From NCBI GenBank assembly GCA_934489015.1, contig CAKSSN010000049.1, positions 1-5,704 on the forward strand: DNA of 5,704 nt, read 5' to 3'. Below are positions 1-4,518 of this stretch, piece by piece (position 1 is the first letter of the stretch; every line of letters begins with the position of its first letter). Both the position numbers and the translations under genes were made by a program. Under the pieces are notes generated by a model, which saw nothing but the letters and a program-made list of their open reading frames with translations, searched no databases and had not been told where the DNA came from. The stretch comes from an uncultured Clostridia bacterium (GTDB taxonomy: Bacteria; Bacillota; Clostridia; UBA1381).

Positions 1-71
1 AACATCGATATACCTGTTAAGATATTTCTTAGAGGAGAGATACGAAGGTCTTTAAGGATCATATTTAACAC
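1..71 (-). CDS. ABC transporter permease, FtsX/MacB type (N-terminal fragment, runs off left edge)
   Basis: Only the first 23 codons are present. From a GTG at 71-69 the frame reads V-L-N-M-I-L-K-D-L-R followed by ISPLRNILTGISM and stays open to the window edge. A basic N-terminal segment with an 'LR-x-s-P-L-R-x-x-L-T' pattern just before the first membrane helix is typical of MacB/FtsX-type permeases, and position directly after the ATPase gene fits. The GTG is preferred over the ATG at 62-60 because GGGAGG at 84-79 lies 7 nt before the GTG but 16 nt before the ATG. The gene would overlap the end of the ATPase gene by 20 nt, suggesting translational coupling. Expected role (inference): the membrane-spanning part of a tripartite exporter with the ATPase and the lipoprotein adaptor. 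The rest of the protein is outside the window, so family assignment rests on 23 residues and context. Confidence 0.72.
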   Translation of the reverse strand, partial: MLNMILKDLRISPLRNILTGISM

Positions 72-765
72 ATTGAATCCTCCCTTCGTCCATCTCATAT
101 ATAATATTACAAATATTTGCAACATCAGAATCATGTGTTACAAATAGAAGCATTATGTCACGTTCATGCACAAGCTGAAATAAGAGTTCTATAATTTGCT
201 GACCGGTTTTTTTATCTAATGCACCTGTGGGCTCATCGCATAAAATTACTTCCGGTGATGTTGCCAGTGCACGAGCAATAGCAACTCTCTGCTGTTCGCC
301 ACCAGATAATTTAGAGGGATAGTCATTTTCTTTTTCTTCCAACCCAACACTTTTCAAGAGACTTTGTATCATTTCTTTTCGTTGCCTCTTATCTAAAATT
401 TTTTTTGCATAAAGTAATGGCAGCTCAATGTTTTCCCAAACTCTTAAATGCTTGATTAAAGAATAATTTTGAAAAACAAATCCAATATTATTAGCACGCA
501 ACATAGATAACTGGCGATCTGTGAGCGAGGAAACAGAAGTCCCATTGTAACAATACTCTCCCTTATAAGAACGGTTCAGCAATCCTATAATAGATATTAA
601 GCTCGTTTTTCCAGAACCGGATTTACCAGTAACAGCATAACTATAACCTCTTTTCAATTCCATATTAGCATTATTCACTGTTACTAAAGTATCGCCGTTA
701 TTTAATTTAACCGTAGCTGACAAATCTTTTATTTGAATTATATTTTCATTAATGATTTTTCCCAT
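52..765 (-). CDS. ABC transporter ATP-binding protein, MacB/LolD-like
   Basis: A 237-residue cytoplasmic ATPase that powers the adjacent permease. All motifs of an ABC nucleotide-binding domain are visible: Walker A GKSGSGKT (47-54), Q-loop glutamine Q99 in FVFQN, signature LSGGEQQR (153-160), Walker B VILCDE (173-178, with catalytic E178), D-loop GALD (181-184) and switch histidine H211 in VTHD. The 'DEPTGALD' wording and the length near 230 residues are typical of the MacB/LolD/BceA branch that pairs with FtsX-like permeases. I chose the ATG at 765 over a possible start at 816 because AAGGAG lies 11 nt upstream, the earlier start would overlap the adaptor gene by 50 nt, and the aligned family domain begins about here. 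The start is 1 nt after the adaptor stop codon, so the genes are almost certainly cotranscribed and coupled. Substrate cannot be read from the sequence; antimicrobial peptide or lipophilic drug export or protection is the usual role in such modules (inference). Confidence 0.95.
   Translation of the reverse strand: MGKIINENIIQIKDLSATVKLNNGDTLVTVNNANMELKRGYSYAVTGKSGSGKTSLISIIGLLNRSYKGEYCYNGTSVSSLTDRQLSMLRANNIGFVFQNYSLIKHLRVWENIELPLLYAKKILDKRQRKEMIQSLLKSVGLEEKENDYPSKLSGGEQQRVAIARALATSPEVILCDEPTGALDKKTGQQIIELLFQLVHERDIMLLFVTHDSDVANICNIIYEMDEGRIQCVKYDP
79..84 (-). promoter_or_regulatory. Ribosome binding site inside the ATPase gene that decides the permease start
   Basis: On the minus strand GGGAGG is followed by 7 nt and then GTG (71-69). 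It lies within the last codons of the ATPase gene, and it favours the GTG start over the in-frame ATG three codons later. Confidence 0.6.
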
Positions 766-766
766 A

Positions 767-1630
767 TTATGAATTACTCCTTGGGTCAAGATTTGGGGGA
801 ATAGACGAGACCACATCTCCTTCTTCTACGCCGGATAATATCTCTATATATGCTCCGTCTGTTGCACCTAACATTACATCTGTTTGAACACGCTCCCCGT
901 TTTTTATAACTGTTACTGATCCTTTGCCTTGTCTGCCTGCAATCACAGAAAGTGGTAACAACAGCACGTCTTTTTCTGTTTCTGCGGTCAAAACAACCGT
1001 AGCACCTTGTCCCGGCTTTACATCAACATCTCTGCCAATCAAACATTGCAATACAATGTTTTGCTGTACGGGAGAGGTCGTTGATATATTTTCATTATTT
1101 TCTGATACCGGTGCTACAACAGCGACTGCATCTGTGGGACCAACACCGTCAAAAACTTGAAATTTTGCTTTTAATTCGGCATTTTCCGGTAAAGTGTTTA
1201 AAAAATTTTCTGCTTCAATATTTAAAGCAAATCCTGTATATCTTACAGTTGCTATCGGATAATTATTGGGAACAGTTTCATCAGATGAAATGACAGATAT
1301 AATTGTTCCGTCAACAGGGGATCTGATTTCTGTTTCGGAAACTTTTCCAATTATGTCTCCAGCAGCAATTTTATCTCTGCTTGTGACATGTGCTTCAAAA
1401 ACGCCATGTTCAGAAGAAGATACAACAAAATCCGAAGATTTAACAATCATAGTTTGAGATGATAGTGTTGGTGTAAGAGTCCCTCGGTTAACTGTTACTG
1501 TATCGTCAAGTTGTTTAGTATTAACTGAATCAACATTTTGTTCTGTTTGTTCATTGACGGAACATGCAGACAGAATAATTGCCGTACATAATATTAGCAA
1601 CATTGCAATTCTTTTTTTACTTTTTTGCAT
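767..1630 (-). CDS. Lipoprotein adaptor subunit of a tripartite ABC exporter (MacA/HlyD/YknX-like)
   Basis: A 287-residue exported lipoprotein predicted to sit outside the membrane and couple to the permease. Residues 3-7 are basic (KSKKR), 8-20 are hydrophobic, and a lipobox L20-S21-A22-C23 marks the lipid-modified cysteine. A low-complexity linker rich in N, T and V follows (about 24-60). A biotinyl-lipoyl-like barrel is suggested at about 62-132, with EIRSPVDGTI (101-110) matching the usual 'I-x-S-P-v-D-G-x-I' half-motif. The C-terminal half holds VKPGQGATVVL (204-214) and LLLPLSVI (223-230), which resemble the beta-barrel and membrane-proximal domains of RND/MacA adaptors. There is no long coiled-coil hairpin, as is common in Gram-positive YknX-like adaptors with no outer-membrane partner. 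Start: ATGs occur at 1633 and 1630; an AAGGGGGT ribosome site gives better spacing (6 nt) to 1630. The gene is followed 1 nt later by the ATPase gene. Lack of closer identity makes the exact subfamily uncertain. Confidence 0.88.
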   Translation of the reverse strand: MQKSKKRIAMLLILCTAIILSACSVNEQTEQNVDSVNTKQLDDTVTVNRGTLTPTLSSQTMIVKSSDFVVSSSEHGVFEAHVTSRDKIAAGDIIGKVSETEIRSPVDGTIISVISSDETVPNNYPIATVRYTGFALNIEAENFLNTLPENAELKAKFQVFDGVGPTDAVAVVAPVSENNENISTTSPVQQNIVLQCLIGRDVDVKPGQGATVVLTAETEKDVLLLPLSVIAGRQGKGSVTVIKNGERVQTDVMLGATDGAYIEILSGVEEGDVVSSIPPNLDPRSNS

Positions 1631-1667
1631 CATATACCCCCTTGTTATATATTCTTTGAGAAAAAGC

Positions 1668-1720
1668 AATAAAGGCTTTTGATCTAATATAGTAATTATA
1701 TCAGATTAAAAGCCTTTATT
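1668..1720 (-). terminator. Long hairpin between kinase and adaptor genes, probable terminator or attenuator
   Basis: Bases 1668-1692 pair with 1696-1720 to give a stem of about 25 positions, with one G-T pair (1681/1707), one A-C mismatch (1686/1702), one terminal G-T pair (1692/1696) and a 3-base loop. The outer 13 pairs are perfect and include the GGC/GCC core. In the direction of the minus-strand operon the stem is followed closely by GCTTTTTCTC, a T-rich tail, so RNA coming from the kinase gene could end here. The tail starts a few bases after the stem, so efficiency may be partial. It lies in the 147-nt gap between the kinase stop and the adaptor start. Confidence 0.65.
1695..1700 (-). 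promoter_or_regulatory. Consensus -10 hexamer (TATAAT) for a possible adaptor-ABC promoter
   Basis: TATAAT is read on the minus strand 65 nt upstream of the adaptor start. It sits near the tip of the hairpin. No recognisable TTGACA-like -35 lies 16-18 bp upstream, which would fit an activator-dependent promoter. A transcript starting about 7 nt downstream would carry only one arm of the hairpin and so escape termination. This is inference from the sequence; TATAAT occurs easily by chance in AT-rich DNA. Confidence 0.35.
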
Positions 1721-1761
1721 TATAAAATTGCCCACAAGAAAACTCTCTTTTTTACTATAGA

Positions 1762-1783
1762 AATTCTTACGATTTTCCTACGA
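1762..1783 (-). repeat. 11-bp tandem direct repeat, candidate response-regulator binding site
   Basis: On the minus strand TCGTAGGAAAA (1783-1773) is followed immediately by TCGTAAGAATT (1772-1762); 8 of 11 positions match and the next two bases are again TC. Head-to-tail half-sites with a period of one helical turn are the usual target form of OmpR/PhoB-family regulators. The repeat spans the kinase stop codon and lies upstream of the adaptor-ATPase-permease genes, the expected target of the neighbouring regulator. The distance to the -10 hexamer at 1695-1700 is 61 bp, rather long for classical direct activation; a weaker TATAGT at 1760-1755 lies immediately downstream. Confidence 0.42.
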
Positions 1784-2857
1784 AAGAGGGAGTGTAACTG
1801 TAAATATAATTTTTTCATCTTCGCTTTCTGCAAGAATAGTTCCTTTATGAAGTTCTATAATTTGTTTTGCTATGGCAAGCCCCAGACTAGCGCCGCCGCT
1901 ACTGGTACTTCTCGCACCATCAAGCCTATAAAACTGTTCGAATATTCGTTCCAGCTTTTCTTCCGGAATGGTGTTTCCATGATTTTGGAAAATGATCATA
2001 GCATCCTTTTCTTGAACTTCAACATTAATCAGAATTTCTGTATCATTGAAACTATATATTACAGCGTTGCGCAAAAGATTATCAAATACACGCTGAATTT
2101 TATTTGCATCACATTGTAGTGTTATATCCTCTTTAATTTTGAGATTACAAGTCAAATTTTTTTCTTTTAGCAATGGCTTAAACTCATATACAAGCTGCTC
2201 CAGTAGTCGTTTAAGATTTATTTTACTATATTGTAATGTAATATTTGACAGATTAAATCTTGTAATTTCAAAAAATTCATTGATTAAATCTTCAAGTCGT
2301 TCCGCTTTGTCTAAGGCAATTGAAAGATATTTTGTTTGCAATTCTTTTGATATTTGTGTTTCATCACGTAATAAGGTAAGATAACCAATAACAGATGATA
2401 GAGGCGTCTTTAAATCGTGCGCTAAGTACATTATCAAATCGTTTTTTCTTTGTTCATTTTCTTTTGCAAGTCTTGCGTTATCTTCCGATTCTTGCTTTAA
2501 ATGATTCAATTTTATTGCTATGTCACCAAGCTCCGGTGATAATTCGACATAATTTATATCTTTGTCAAATATCTGACTCATGGCATGCTGCAGCTCATCC
2601 ACATAAGCAACAACTTTTTTCAGAAGTTTATAAGTAATATTTATAATACAAATTACCAATACAACGATAGCTGCCATGCCAAGATAAAGCGATCTGTACA
2701 CAAGATAATAGTTTGGAACATATTTATCAAGAACTTTTTGCAAAACTGATCCTAAAATAGTAGCAACAACAACAATAATTACTGTCCAAATCACACATTG
2801 TATAATATAACTTTTGAAAAGGTTAGTCAGCAAATTGTTTTTCTTATTCAATTTCAT
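1778..2857 (-). CDS. Sensor histidine kinase, VanS-like
   Basis: A 359-residue membrane kinase that would phosphorylate the response regulator encoded just upstream. Two hydrophobic helices (about 17-38 and 54-76) flank a short external loop of roughly 15 residues, so the signal is likely sensed in or at the membrane. A charged linker (about 77-138) leads to the H-box LAHDLKTPL with H147, the N-box FDNLLRNAVIYS (N260, N264), an F-box-like IFEQFYRLD (305-313) and the G2 box GGASLGLAIAK (321-331). The 'YLAHDLKTPLSSVIGYL' and 'GNTIPEEKLERIFEQFYRLD' wording is close to what I know from VanS-type kinases. The G2 box has serine where glycine is usual (GGAGLG). Start: the ATG at 2857 follows a GGGGGG stretch by 6 nt and overlaps the regulator stop by 14 nt; a longer reading from 2908 lies wholly inside the regulator gene and adds no recognisable sequence. 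The stop codon is TAG. Confidence 0.93.
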   Translation of the reverse strand: MKLNKKNNLLTNLFKSYIIQCVIWTVIIVVVATILGSVLQKVLDKYVPNYYLVYRSLYLGMAAIVVLVICIINITYKLLKKVVAYVDELQHAMSQIFDKDINYVELSPELGDIAIKLNHLKQESEDNARLAKENEQRKNDLIMYLAHDLKTPLSSVIGYLTLLRDETQISKELQTKYLSIALDKAERLEDLINEFFEITRFNLSNITLQYSKINLKRLLEQLVYEFKPLLKEKNLTCNLKIKEDITLQCDANKIQRVFDNLLRNAVIYSFNDTEILINVEVQEKDAMIIFQNHGNTIPEEKLERIFEQFYRLDGARSTSSGGASLGLAIAKQIIELHKGTILAESEDEKIIFTVTLPLS

Positions 2858-3542
2858 ACCCAACCCCCCAAACTGTTTTGATAAATTTTGGCTTTTTGGC
2901 AGGTTCATTCATTTTCTCTCTAAGTCGACCGATGTGAGCCATTACAGTATTGTTATTGTCCAAATATTTTTCCTTCCATACAGCTTCAAATAATTCCTCA
3001 GATGAGACGACCTTACCTTGATGTTCACACAGATACCAAAGAATCGAAAACTCAATAGGGGTTAATGATATTTCTTTCCCAAACAAAAAACATTTATGAC
3101 TATCCCTATTGATAATTAAACCTCTTATGTCATATTCATTCTTTACAATAGTTTGATTTTGTTTAGAATTATTATATCTTTGATAACGTCTCAGTTGAGT
3201 TTTTACTCGTGCAACAACTTCCAGAGGATTGAATGGCTTTGTGATATAATCATCTGCACCAATAGTAAGCCCCATTATTTTGTCGCTATCGTCTATTTTG
3301 GCCGTGAGCATAATTACCGGAAAATAAAATTTCTCCCTGATTTTCTGACAGATACGGAATCCGTCAATATCCGGTAGCATTACATCCAAAATTGCCAAAT
3401 CAATCTCTGTTTCCTCAATGCATTTTAACGCATCAACACCATTATAGAATTTATAAACAGTATATCCATCATTATTCAGATAAACTTGAATTAAATCGGC
3501 TATCTCTGTTTCATCATCTACCACTAAAATTTTTTCGTTCAT
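2844..3542 (-). CDS. OmpR/PhoB-family response regulator, VanR-like
   Basis: A 232-residue two-domain transcription regulator. The receiver domain (about 3-115) shows the acidic pair D9/D10, phosphoacceptor D53 in ILDVMLP, T80 in MLTA, and K102 in TKPF. The C-terminal winged helix (about 130-230) has the recognition region around 'NNNTVMAHIGRLREKM' and ends in 'IKTVWGVGYEIE', a typical wing hairpin ending and close in wording to VanR-type regulators. Start: ATG at 3542 is preceded by AAAGGAG with an 8-nt spacer; the in-frame TTG at 3548 is only 2 nt from that site, so it was rejected. The gene overlaps the upstream small HTH gene by 29 nt and the downstream kinase by 14 nt. Likely target (inference): the adaptor-ATPase-permease genes, possibly through the tandem repeat at 1762-1783. 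No vanHAX genes are in the window, so glycopeptide resistance itself is not supported. Confidence 0.95.
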   Translation of the reverse strand: MNEKILVVDDETEIADLIQVYLNNDGYTVYKFYNGVDALKCIEETEIDLAILDVMLPDIDGFRICQKIREKFYFPVIMLTAKIDDSDKIMGLTIGADDYITKPFNPLEVVARVKTQLRRYQRYNNSKQNQTIVKNEYDIRGLIINRDSHKCFLFGKEISLTPIEFSILWYLCEHQGKVVSSEELFEAVWKEKYLDNNNTVMAHIGRLREKMNEPAKKPKFIKTVWGVGYEIE

Positions 3543-3717
3543 TATCAATGCTCCTTTTTAACCTCTTATCAATAGGCTTTTCTGAATTTTTCGGAATCAG
3601 CCACATATAGCCGATTTTTGAAACACCCGGTATACGGTTTTCCTCGCAAAGTTTCTGTACCCGTCTTTCAGAAATTCCCCATATTTTTGCCGCTTCTGGA
3701 CAAGACATATATTCCAT
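3514..3717 (-). CDS. Small helix-turn-helix DNA-binding protein (excisionase/MerR-like fold)
   Basis: A 67-residue protein, first gene of the cargo operon. Residues about 5-44 form a winged HTH of the type used by excisionases and MerR-like proteins: SCPEAAKIWGISERRVQKLC is the helix-turn-helix, followed by ENRIPGVSKIGYMWLIPK, the wing. The remaining tail is basic (KRLKRS, ERKNFSGR). The ATG at 3717 is 11 nt after AAGGAG and 7 nt after the following AAGG, and lies about 37 nt from the -10 of the promoter at 3755-3783. The 3' end overlaps the response regulator gene by 29 nt in another frame, and the regulator's ribosome site is inside this gene. Similar small HTH genes often lead cargo operons in conjugative elements of gut Firmicutes; what they bind is generally not known. 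It may regulate this promoter, or act on excision, but no integrase gene is visible here. Confidence 0.85.
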   Translation of the reverse strand: MEYMSCPEAAKIWGISERRVQKLCEENRIPGVSKIGYMWLIPKNSEKPIDKRLKRSIDNERKNFSGR

Positions 3718-3754
3718 ACTACAACCTTCTCCTTGTTATAGTTTATCAATATTC

Positions 3755-3783
3755 ATTATATACGGACATACGAATAAAGTCAA
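3755..3783 (-). promoter_or_regulatory. Sigma-A type promoter for the HTH-regulator-kinase operon
   Basis: TTGACT (-35, at 3783-3778) and TATAAT (-10, at 3760-3755) are separated by exactly 17 bp on the minus strand. Transcription would begin near 3748, about 31 nt before the HTH gene start, leaving room for its ribosome site. An 8-bp palindrome ATTCGAAT (3800-3807) lies just upstream of the -35, and the spacer contains TTCGTA, the core also found in the repeat at 1762-1783, so autoregulation is possible but unproven. Confidence 0.8.
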
Positions 3784-3825
3784 TAGAAAATAAAAGAATA
3801 TTCGAATTATTTAAGCTAATAATAA

Positions 3826-3864
3826 GAACTGTATAGACATATACAAAACATAACATGAACTGTA
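3826..3864. repeat. Pair of GAACTGTA direct repeats upstream of the broken XRE gene
   Basis: GAACTGTA occurs at 3826-3833 and 3857-3864, 31 bp apart (about three helical turns), within the divergent intergenic region and just before the XRE gene. They could be operator half-sites for the XRE protein or chance. Nothing else in this 169-bp gap beyond the minus-strand promoter stands out. Confidence 0.25.
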
Positions 3865-3886
3865 AAATATAATAGGGTGAACAAAT

Positions 3887-4243
3887 ATGTCAAAGCGACC
3901 ATTACCATTATACGATTTTAGTTCTTTCGGGGCAGCTATAAAGGCCGCAAGGAACGAGCGTGGAGAGAGCCGAAAAAAAGTAAGTGACGCACTATATATT
4001 TCTCCTCGTTATCTTGCTAATATCGAGAATAAAGGACAGTAGCCAAGTTTACAGGTATTTTATGACCTTGTAACCCGTTATTATATTTCAGTTGATCAAT
4101 TCTTTTTTCTTGATAATGCTGCTGAAAAGTCAACGCAAAGGCGACAACTCGACAGTCTGATTGATACTATGAACAGCAAGGAATTAACAATTATGACAGC
4201 TACTGCGAAGGGAATATTGAAAGCCAAAGAGCCGGAGGAATAA
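3887..4243 (+). pseudogene. XRE/Cro-CI-type helix-turn-helix regulator interrupted by an in-frame TAG
   Basis: From ATG 3887 (AGGGTG ribosome site, 7-nt spacer) the frame runs 51 codons to TAG at 4040-4042, then stays open in the same frame to TAA at 4241. Read across the stop, the 118-codon frame looks like a complete regulator of the type found ahead of mob genes in Tn1549-like elements: 'FGAAIKAARNERGESRKKVSDAL' (HTH helices), 'ISPRYLANIENKGQ', stop, 'PSLQVFYDLVTRYYISVDQFF', then a charged C-terminal tail. In related proteins I recall, the stop position holds an ordinary residue (NKGQ-x-PSLQV). A single C-to-T change of CAG would produce this TAG. As it stands, translation gives a 51-residue peptide lacking the last HTH helices and the C-terminal region, so it is probably non-functional. 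TAG is the normal stop of the kinase gene nearby, which argues against a changed genetic code. Sequencing error or natural suppression are alternatives. Confidence 0.85.
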
Positions 4244-4259
4244 GTCTCCGGCTTCCTTT
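4231..4259 (+). terminator. Rho-independent terminator overlapping the XRE stop codon
   Basis: GCCGGAG (4231-4237) pairs with CTCCGGC (4246-4252), plus a G-T pair (4238/4245), leaving a 6-base loop. The T-rich tail TTCCTTTT follows at once. The hairpin contains the last codons and TAA of the XRE gene, so it ends that transcript. Confidence 0.85.
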
Positions 4260-4287
4260 TGTCATTGCAAAGTCATTTTTGAAGATT

Positions 4288-4312
4288 ATAGCCGATTACA
4301 GGCTATTTTTTT
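4288..4312 (+). terminator. Second Rho-independent terminator before the transfer region
   Basis: ATAGCC (4288-4293) pairs with GGCTAT (4301-4306) around the loop GATTACA, followed by a run of seven T (4306-4312). It lies 35 bases after the first terminator with no gene between them, so the two act in series to isolate the origin-of-transfer/mob region from upstream transcription. Confidence 0.72.
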
Positions 4313-4408
4313 ATTGGTTTTAACCGTAATTTGCGCAACAAAATCAAGATTTTAAGCAGATATTGAATATAGGGGAAAAACTAATTTTTAAGGAATAGCA
4401 AGCAAAGC

Positions 4409-4424
4409 GAGTGTAGCCACACTC
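4409..4424. repeat. Inverted repeat 1 of the oriT candidate
   Basis: GAGTGT (4409-4414) and ACACTC (4419-4424) flank AGCC. A further G-C pair (4407/4426) is possible across one mismatch. A short GC-containing stem-loop of this kind is commonly what a relaxase binds near its nick site. Confidence 0.6.
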
Positions 4425-4429
4425 ACGAT

Positions 4430-4466
4430 TTTTGACCTCAATTTTCAACTTGAAAATCGGTCAAAA
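4430..4466. repeat. Inverted repeat 2 of the oriT candidate (nested 37-bp palindrome)
   Basis: The outer arms TTTTGACC (4430-4437) and GGTCAAAA (4459-4466) enclose inner arms ATTTTCAA (4441-4448) and TTGAAAAT (4450-4457). The inner arms are separated by one base, and the outer and inner arms by TCA on one side and C on the other. Such a near-continuous dyad is a likely protein-binding site, for instance for MobC or IHF/HU-like proteins. Confidence 0.7.
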
Positions 4467-4470
4467 TATT

Positions 4471-4487
4471 TTTGGGATATTCCCAAA
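4471..4487. repeat. Inverted repeat 3 of the oriT candidate
   Basis: TTTGGGA (4471-4477) and TCCCAAA (4481-4487) are perfect 7-bp arms around TAT. It lies 32 bp before the mobC start and could be a MobC autoregulatory site or part of oriT. Confidence 0.65.
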
Positions 4488-4518
4488 CCCTTTATATCGA
4501 AAAACGGAGGATTTACCT

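Larger units (their letters stand above)
4407..4487. other. Candidate origin of transfer (oriT): three consecutive palindromes
   Basis: The 206-bp gap between the last terminator and mobC has no gene but is dense in dyad symmetry. Weak symmetry occurs first (TTGCGCAA at 4331-4338; AAAATC/GATTTT at 4340-4353), then three strong inverted repeats follow in a row (4409-4424, 4430-4466, 4471-4487), the last ending 32 bp before mobC. Origins of MOBP-type relaxases typically lie directly upstream of mobC and consist of inverted repeats next to the nick site. The nick position cannot be assigned from this sequence; I do not see a clear IncP-type core. No convincing mobC promoter was found here either. 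Confidence 0.6.

Noticed and set aside
766..816. A 17-residue N-terminal extension of the ATPase from an ATG at 816
   Set aside because: It would overlap the adaptor gene by 50 nt and the ATG at 765 has AAGGAG upstream and starts the recognisable domain.
924..1457. Open frames on the plus strand opposite the adaptor gene
   Set aside because: They mirror the adaptor coding frame, and show no family features or ribosome sites.
2858..2908. A longer kinase start at 2908
   Set aside because: This stretch encodes the C-terminus of the response regulator; the ATG at 2857 is preceded by a G-rich site and begins a normal kinase N-terminus.
2844..3542. Glycopeptide (vanB-type) resistance operon
   Set aside because: Only the regulator and kinase resemble VanR/VanS; no vanH, ligase or dipeptidase gene is present, and the downstream genes are an ABC exporter.
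3868..3873. TATAAT on the plus strand as promoter of the XRE gene
   Set aside because: Transcription would begin at or after the ribosome site just before ATG 3887, and no -35 is seen 16-18 bp upstream.
4040..4042. TAG read as a sense codon (altered genetic code or programmed read-through)
   Set aside because: The kinase gene ends with TAG at a natural family end point, and no stem-loop or special context for read-through is seen after 4042.
4313..4406. Small gene or promoter between the second terminator and the oriT palindromes
   Set aside because: No start codon with a ribosome site opens a credible frame, and no -35/-10 pair with proper spacing was found; only weak dyads occur.
4432..4518. 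TTG start extending MobC upstream by 29 residues
   Set aside because: It lies inside the palindromes, has no ribosome site, and the ATG at 4519 has CGGAGG at 8 nt.
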